Assembly (NCBI GenBank): GCA_009746045.1
Contig: RPFO01001162.1
Coordinates: 683,978-747,977, forward strand
From: Mesostigma viride
Lineage: Eukaryota > Streptophyta > Mesostigmatophyceae > Mesostigmatales > Mesostigmataceae
Direction of reading: 5' to 3'
DNA: 64,000 bases
Shown: positions 59,036-64,000 of the stretch, in pieces
Numbering within the stretch: the stretch's first letter is position 1
How the letters are laid out: the number at the start of each line of letters is the position of its first letter
Notes under the pieces: model-generated
Seen by the model: the letters and a program-made list of their open reading frames with translations, nothing else
What the model was told of the DNA's origin: nothing
The model's database searches: none
Position numbers and translations under genes: made by a program

Positions 59036-59754
59036 GGGGTAAAATTGGCTCCAGAGTTCTCAATTCTCAAATTCTCACAGGGCGGGGGCCGAGATTAATT
59101 AAGAGGTACCTTGAAATTAAATAAGAGGCATAACTCTATCGAGATATATGTTCGGACGCGAATTTCTATTGGCGTGAATTTGTAGTATTGTACGAAAAAA
59201 TGTCAAGGGTGACGGAAAGAAGGAGTGATGTTCCAATTCAATTCAATGCACGACGGTATTGGACGGAGTTCCCGGTCTGGCAAGCGGATTTTGGATCTCA
59301 CGTTCAGAAAAGGGCCTGGGTACACGACGCGGCGCGACGTACGTTGTAAAATGGCTCGCAGAAAAGGAACCGTGGCGACTATTTGGCGCCGCGTCGGTCT
59401 TGACGTTGTTTGCTCCGTTGGATCTGCATCTACGGCTGGCGTGGGTTGTTTCGAAACCCGGTCGATGAGATTTTACGGAGACTGGTAGGGTATATAAGTG
59501 ATCTTTGTTGTTTCCTTGTTATAAGTGATCCTTTTTTGACCAAGCGGTGAACTGAATGTAGAAGTCGGAATAAATTAAACGGTCTGACACGTTGTCGTAC
59601 TATACTACAACTTAACGCCAATAGAAACTCGCCTCCGAAAATATATCTGGATAGAGGCATGCCTCTTATTTAATTTCAAGGTACCTCTTATTTAATCTCG
59701 GGCGGCGCCCTCCGAGAACTTGAGAATTTGAGAACCGGACTCGTGGGAGTCGGG
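59036..59754. mobile_element. Long-TIR miniature element, copy 2
   Basis: Left arm 59045-59215 and right arm about 59590-59745 are inverted repeats of roughly 130-150 bp: both read GAGATTAA, AAGAGGTACCTTGAAATTAA, ATAAGAGGCAT and TTTCTATTGGCG on their own strands. The core has no recognised transposase. Confidence 0.85.
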
Positions 59755-60400
59755 GTAAAATTGGCACAGTCGGGGTAAAATTGGCTCTTTTTTAGCAAAT
59801 TTAGCAAATTAGCAAATTAGCGGAGGCCGGGGGGCGAGATTAATTAAGAGGTACCTTGAAATTAAATAAGACGCATGCCTCTATCGAGATATATGTTTGC
59901 AGGCGAGTTTCTATTGGCGTAAATTTGCAGTATTGTACGACAACTGTCAAGGGTGACGGCATGTACTGAAATCGCGGAAGTGTCGCGGAGACGTTTCTAC
60001 TTTCTAGATCGATTGCGCATTCGACGGTTAAGAGGCAGAGGTGCGGTCGACTGGCAGTACTGTACGACGGTGTTGGACGGAATTTCCGGTTAGCGATGCG
60101 GTCTAAAGCTTTGCATGTCACGTTGTCGGATCTTAGCCCTTGCGTCGCGCTGTGCTGTGGCGAACTTATTCTCCGCCGTCAGATTGCACCGTCGATGAGC
60201 GTCGATGCTCGTCGATGAACCCAACGCAAGCCATGTGACGAAAAGAAGTAAAAATTGGTGCGGCGGCCTCTACGGCTGAGTTTGGTCAAGTACGCAACTT
60301 GTAGCCCGGCGACTCCACGTAGAGCAGTCCGCAGGTAGTCCGCCGGCGTTAATTTGTTAATTTTGTTAATTTGTAAACTGGGGACAACCTAGTCAGTAAA
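59755..60400. mobile_element. Long-TIR miniature element, copy 3 with changed terminal repeats
   Basis: The internal left part (GAGATTAATTAAGAGGTACC onward) matches copies 1 and 2, and the right part (AGCAGTCCGCAGGTAGTCCG at about 60319) matches copy 1. The terminal short repeats differ: left is TTAGCAAATTTAGCAAATTA, right is TTAATTTGTTAATTTTGTTA, which is again inverted relative to the left end. Confidence 0.8.
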
Positions 60401-61140
60401 AATAAGCACAATTTGGACAAACAATGGGCAAACATATTTGGACCAAATCATATATTTCCATATAGTTCCCCCACTTTTGAGAAAGTCTGCCTAATTTTGA
60501 GCACAAAATAATGATGTTTAGACACATTGATGGATTTTCCCGCAAAAAGGGTACTTTTTTTCAAAAAAAAAAAAAAAAAAAATCATAAACACATGGAATC
60601 ATGCCATATCTTATATTTTCAAATACTAGAGAGGGGGGGACATGCAGCCCCAAATTTTCAGGTCATTCTGACAAGCGCAGCCCTATTTGATGGATATTCC
60701 TAGATTGCCACCTGTGATGACGCTGACGGAGGTTTTAGCTAGTATTTAACCACACTAACACCCCTTGACACATCTAAGCCACGTGAAAACTGGCCAAACC
60801 ACACACTACCATCCTCTGCACATATGGTACCTCCTGTGTTCCAGGTTTGACGACGTTCTGACAAGAACTGCCCAAGTTACAACCATTCCAAGACGGCCAC
60901 CCATGTAGACACTACAAGGAAATTATAGTAACCATTCAGCCACACTAGTGCTCACCTCCTTCTTCATCAAAGACATCTGCAAACTGACCAAAGCACACAT
61001 AATTAACTCTTGCACGCTGACGGCAACGCATGCTCAACGTGGGGGTCATTGTGACAAGAACTACTCAAGTTGATGGGTTTCCTATATGACCACCTGACAA
61101 GGCGCTAAGGACCACTCAGTAAGTTAGTAACCCCACAGTG
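60401..61140. repeat. Degenerate tandem repeat of about 190 bp
   Basis: Three diverged units begin with a TTCTGACAAG-type word at about 60665, 60854 and 61050, each followed by a GGCCACC/GACCACC word and by a CAGCCACACTA or CCACACTAACACC word. A 19-base poly-A run is at about 60563-60582. No coding function recognised. Confidence 0.6.
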
Positions 61141-62202
61141 CCACTTCTTATGCCATCCAACATGCACCAAAACCATGCTGAGTATGTTTACAATTTACAA
61201 AGGGGTGGCCACGCACCTCATATGTCTTCATCATCCCTTCAGCATGGCCAGCCTTGTAAATATGTTCATAGCCTGGGCGATGGTAGCCCTAATAAGCCTA
61301 AGCAGCATTTCCTATGTTTCTCCCAGGTTAGAGTGTAAGGTTGATGCCAACCAAGCTAATCAACTCAACAACACCTCCTAAACTGTCCTCCCCGGCATGG
61401 ATGACAAACTGGGACTATGGAGGGCAAGGAACCAAGCAGGAACATGGTATATATAGCTTGCATGCAGTCATGCATGTCAACCATGGTTGGCTCAGCACAT
61501 TGTAGTCTTGTCACATCATCATAACAAAGGAAAGCTCAAACAACCATCGGTGCCAGCTATCTACATGCAGTCACACAAATGCAATATCTCCAACATCATC
61601 ATCACTAAAACACTTCCATCCCTGCACGTGATAAAATGCAAAGAAAACACTGGCGGCCCTTCAGCGCATGAGCGCTGTGATGCCGCTGTGGCCTGCGAAG
61701 AGAGGGTGCGTCACTCTCAAACACCAAGAAGCGTCCATATACACACAACATCCTTGCCGGAACATGTTTTATGAAATGCCTTATACCTTCCCGAAGAGCT
61801 GTAGGCTGCGACTGAAGCGGCCCTGATCACGGCATCAACGAAAACAATCTAAAGCTGCCAGGTATTCGACAACACAACGGCAAGCGACGGCGAGCTAGCT
61901 GGCGGAAACTGCCCCAAAAGAACGCAAAAAACCTCGAACGATGAGCTCATAGAAGAAAGCACTGATAGCAGATAACATTCGCGACAAATCTGTACCTCGC
62001 CCTCGTAAATCCCTCACCCAGGCGCGCAACAACAGCCGTTCTTCCATGGACAGGTCAGACACGCGCTGCGCAGGTCTGAACAATTACTTACCGATAATGG
62101 CCGAAAATCTGGCAAAAAGCACCAGATCGGTTTAGAATTCGATGTAACCGATATTAACGCCTGCTTCACGGTCAGAACAACCCCCAAAACCGCTATTTTA
62201 TG
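61141..62202. other. No gene recognised
   Basis: Several short open frames exist but show no known motif and no splice-supported exon chain. No tandem repeat was found. Confidence 0.4.
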
Positions 62203-62948
62203 TACAGCCGCTACCGCCTATACCGCCTACCGCCTACCGCCTGCCCCATCCACGGGCCAAGGCTGGGCCTCCTCCAGTGGTCCTCACCTTCAGCGACATC
62301 ACAGCCCGAGTTCGGTTCCTCTCTCGCCGCAAGAAGCTGGTGGACACCTCCTGGTCGCTTGACGACGACCTGACGCCAGCCCAGCAGCAGCAACGCCGCG
62401 ATCAGTGGCCCGACTACATCCGCCACAAGACCAACCCCGAGAAGCCCCAAGTGTACTGGCGGGGCGGGGACCTCTATGTCAACAAGAAACTGTGGAAGCC
62501 CCCCCGGGCTTCCCCGGGATAGAGCACTCCAGCTAGTTGTCTAGATCTGGGGGCAATCGATGATGGGATAGCTTAGGCATTACAGCACTTGAAACGATAT
62601 TAGCGCACAGCGTTATAGTACCTTCAATTAGCTCTGGCACCTTGTGGCCATCAGCTTGCGCCTTAATTAGCCGACGTCTTGAGCCCACCTCACATTTGTA
62701 GCATAAGCTATGCGTCAGCCTACCTATGGTATTGCACTGGTTGTATTGCACCCACAGTGTTGCGCCCCGGCACCATGCCGTGGAGAGAGCGCTCTGTGGC
62801 CTGCCCACCTGCGGCAGTGAGAGAAGCTAGTAGGGCGCCCTCCCTCCTTCTCACTGTGTATATAGGGTTGAAGGTTCCTTTACTCTGTATTGGCACCCAC
62901 GTGACGCAGTCACGTGCTTATTAATTAATTAATTAATTACAGCCGCTA
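62203..62948 (+). mobile_element. ORF1-only LINE-like insertion with 11-bp target-site duplication
   Basis: TACAGCCGCTA flanks the insert at 62203-62213 and 62938-62948. The insert encodes the C-terminal ORF1 domain (62277-62522: RVRFLSRRKKLVDTSWSLDD, DLTPAQQQQRRDQWPDYIRH, VYWRGGDLYVNKKLWKPP), then a 3' UTR of about 400 bp, the hairpin CACGTGACGCAGTCACGTG and ATTAATTAATTAATTA. The 5' end is truncated within ORF1. The ORF1 domain is intact to its stop, which suggests a recent copy. Confidence 0.9.
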
Positions 62949-62984
62949 TCATGAATTCTATTTCATTCCGCGCGACCAAAAAAT

Positions 62985-63240
62985 TCAGATTACCCCCCAT
63001 GCCGATGGCATAAAAAAACAACAGCGATATTGTAAACCAGCTTATTTCCGCCACAAACTAACATCATAAACTCATCGTCTTTTAGATTCGAGTAAAAATT
63101 TTGCATTTCGCCTGCCCTAGTGTGGTAGTTTCGCCTGAACGCAGTCGCCATGGCCACTTCCGCAAGGGGTGCGCGCACCGTGCACGTGAAATTTATGACC
63201 TTCGGTTCCTGCGCGAATTTTTTGGCGCCAAAAAATTCGG
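62985..63240 (+). repeat. Second copy of the 54661 repeat, ending in a 24-bp palindrome
   Basis: Shares GCCGATGGCA, AGTCGCCATGGCCACTTCCG and CAAGGGGTGCGCGCACCGTG with 54661-54870. At 63214-63237 lies a perfect palindrome of two 12-bp arms around GGCGCC (GAATTTTTTGGC and its inverse). The first copy keeps only part of it (AATTTTTTTGGCGC). Confidence 0.75.
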
Positions 63241-63254
63241 GCATGTCCCGTCCC

Positions 63255-63345
63255 CTTAATTCATTAATGTTCCCCTCCCACTGAGGACTTATAAATGCTC
63301 ACGGGACGCAGTCACTTGTCTATTAATTAATTAATTAATTGCCCC
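63255..63345 (+). mobile_element. Retroelement 3' terminus with hairpin and TTAA tail
   Basis: TTCCCCTCCCACTGAGGACTT, then a diverged hairpin (ACGGGACGCAGTCACTTGTC) and TATTAATTAATTAATTAATT. Same terminus as at 10503, 10955 and 15820, here in plus orientation, without any coding part. Confidence 0.75.
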
Positions 63346-64000
63346 GGAGTATAGCCGCTACACTAGATCGCCGCCTCCTATGCCATTACAGTTGAGGACA
63401 GCTCAGATGCATGAGGATTATATCCCCCTCTAGTGACTATACGGTCAAGGGGAGTGATGCAGACAACATTTGTAACTTTCGTGTATTTATTTTTCTAATG
63501 TGATTAGCGTAGTCTTTCGTGGCAACAATTCCCATGCCCATGACTCGCAAGTACTTCATTTACTACCACATAATTAATTTTCTAATGAGATTAGCATAAT
63601 ACGCCGTGGCATGCCCATGCGCATGACACGCAAGTATGCATACAAGTATAGCTTACTGTACAGTAAGGTTGCCATCTGGAATCCTGCCAAATCCACTCCA
63701 GATTCTCCACATTATTCGTAACCAACATTCAAGTCAGCCAGCCCAGTGTTGCAATTCTCCAAGTACCTGAAACTATCAGTCTGACACTAAGGCTGTGCTG
63801 AAATGACCCTTAAGAGGCGTAGCCAACTGCATGTGACCAGCACCCTCCAAGTGTGCTGTCGTTAGCCACACCGCTAGAAGAAGTATCTATAGAACCTGGA
63901 GCTCACTGGTTGTGTCCCTTTTATCCGCACAGGGCACTCACACAACCCGGTTCTCATGACAGGTCCTTGCGTCCGTGAGCACGCTACTAGGAACAATTCA
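63346..64000. other. Non-coding flank with a short direct duplication
   Basis: TTTTCTAATGTGATTAGCGT near 63491 and TTTTCTAATGAGATTAGCAT near 63580 head two segments of about 60-65 bp that both end CATGAC(T/A)CGCAAGTA. Nothing else was recognised to the right edge. Confidence 0.55.

Overview
This 64 kb window is nuclear DNA of a eukaryote with intron-rich, GC-rich protein genes. All gene models below use GT-AG introns, and the protein set (a plant/algal-type sulfate/dicarboxylate transporter, a plant-like NOG2, a mitochondrial-type ZnT9) fits a green alga or prasinophyte-like protist best; the species is not determined from the sequence. There are no operons, no prokaryotic signals and no CRISPR array.

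Gene layout: (1) the 3' end of an SLC13/DASS-family transporter, + strand, 2844-9421, with its 5' part outside or unrecognised; (2) NOG2/GNL2, a circularly permuted GTPase of 60S ribosome assembly, - strand, 25597-16271, 11 exons, 728 aa; (3) a METTL13-like (eEF1A methyltransferase-like) gene, + strand, from 27075 to about 30862, only partly resolved; (4) a family-2 glycosyltransferase, - strand, 35957-32379, 5 exons, 428 aa; (5) an SLC30A9/ZnT9-like cation-diffusion-facilitator gene, + strand, 36756-44641, 12 exons, 499 aa. All exon joins quoted for genes 2, 4 and 5 keep phase and restore conserved motifs across the joins. Genes 2/3 and 4/5 are divergent head-to-head pairs; genes 1/2 and 3/4 converge.

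The rest is accessory sequence. The window opens with about 1.46 kb of pure (TGC)n. From 9.9 to 16 kb and 55 to 58 kb, plus 62.2-63.3 kb, there are non-LTR retrotransposon remains: ORF1 proteins, RT fragments, and 3' ends that carry a hairpin followed by (TTAA)n tails. One 5'-truncated copy is nested in an older one with a 12-bp target-site duplication, and another solo ORF1 copy has an 11-bp duplication. From 45.5 to 54.2 kb lies a mosaic of recombined non-autonomous repeats; inside it is a 1.7 kb TIR element whose empty site survives in a second copy of the host repeat. From 58.3 to 60.4 kb lies a cluster of long-TIR miniature elements.

The most unusual signal is that 5' splice sites in four of the genes have been duplicated together with the end of their exon, and in NOG2 this has grown into minisatellites: 18 copies of a 36-bp exon-end plus donor unit after exon 5, and 9 extra copies of a 59-bp unit after exon 6, with two-copy versions after exons 3 and 4. 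The 36-bp array is open in the NOG2 reading frame throughout, so each donor would give an in-frame protein differing by 12 residues per unit.
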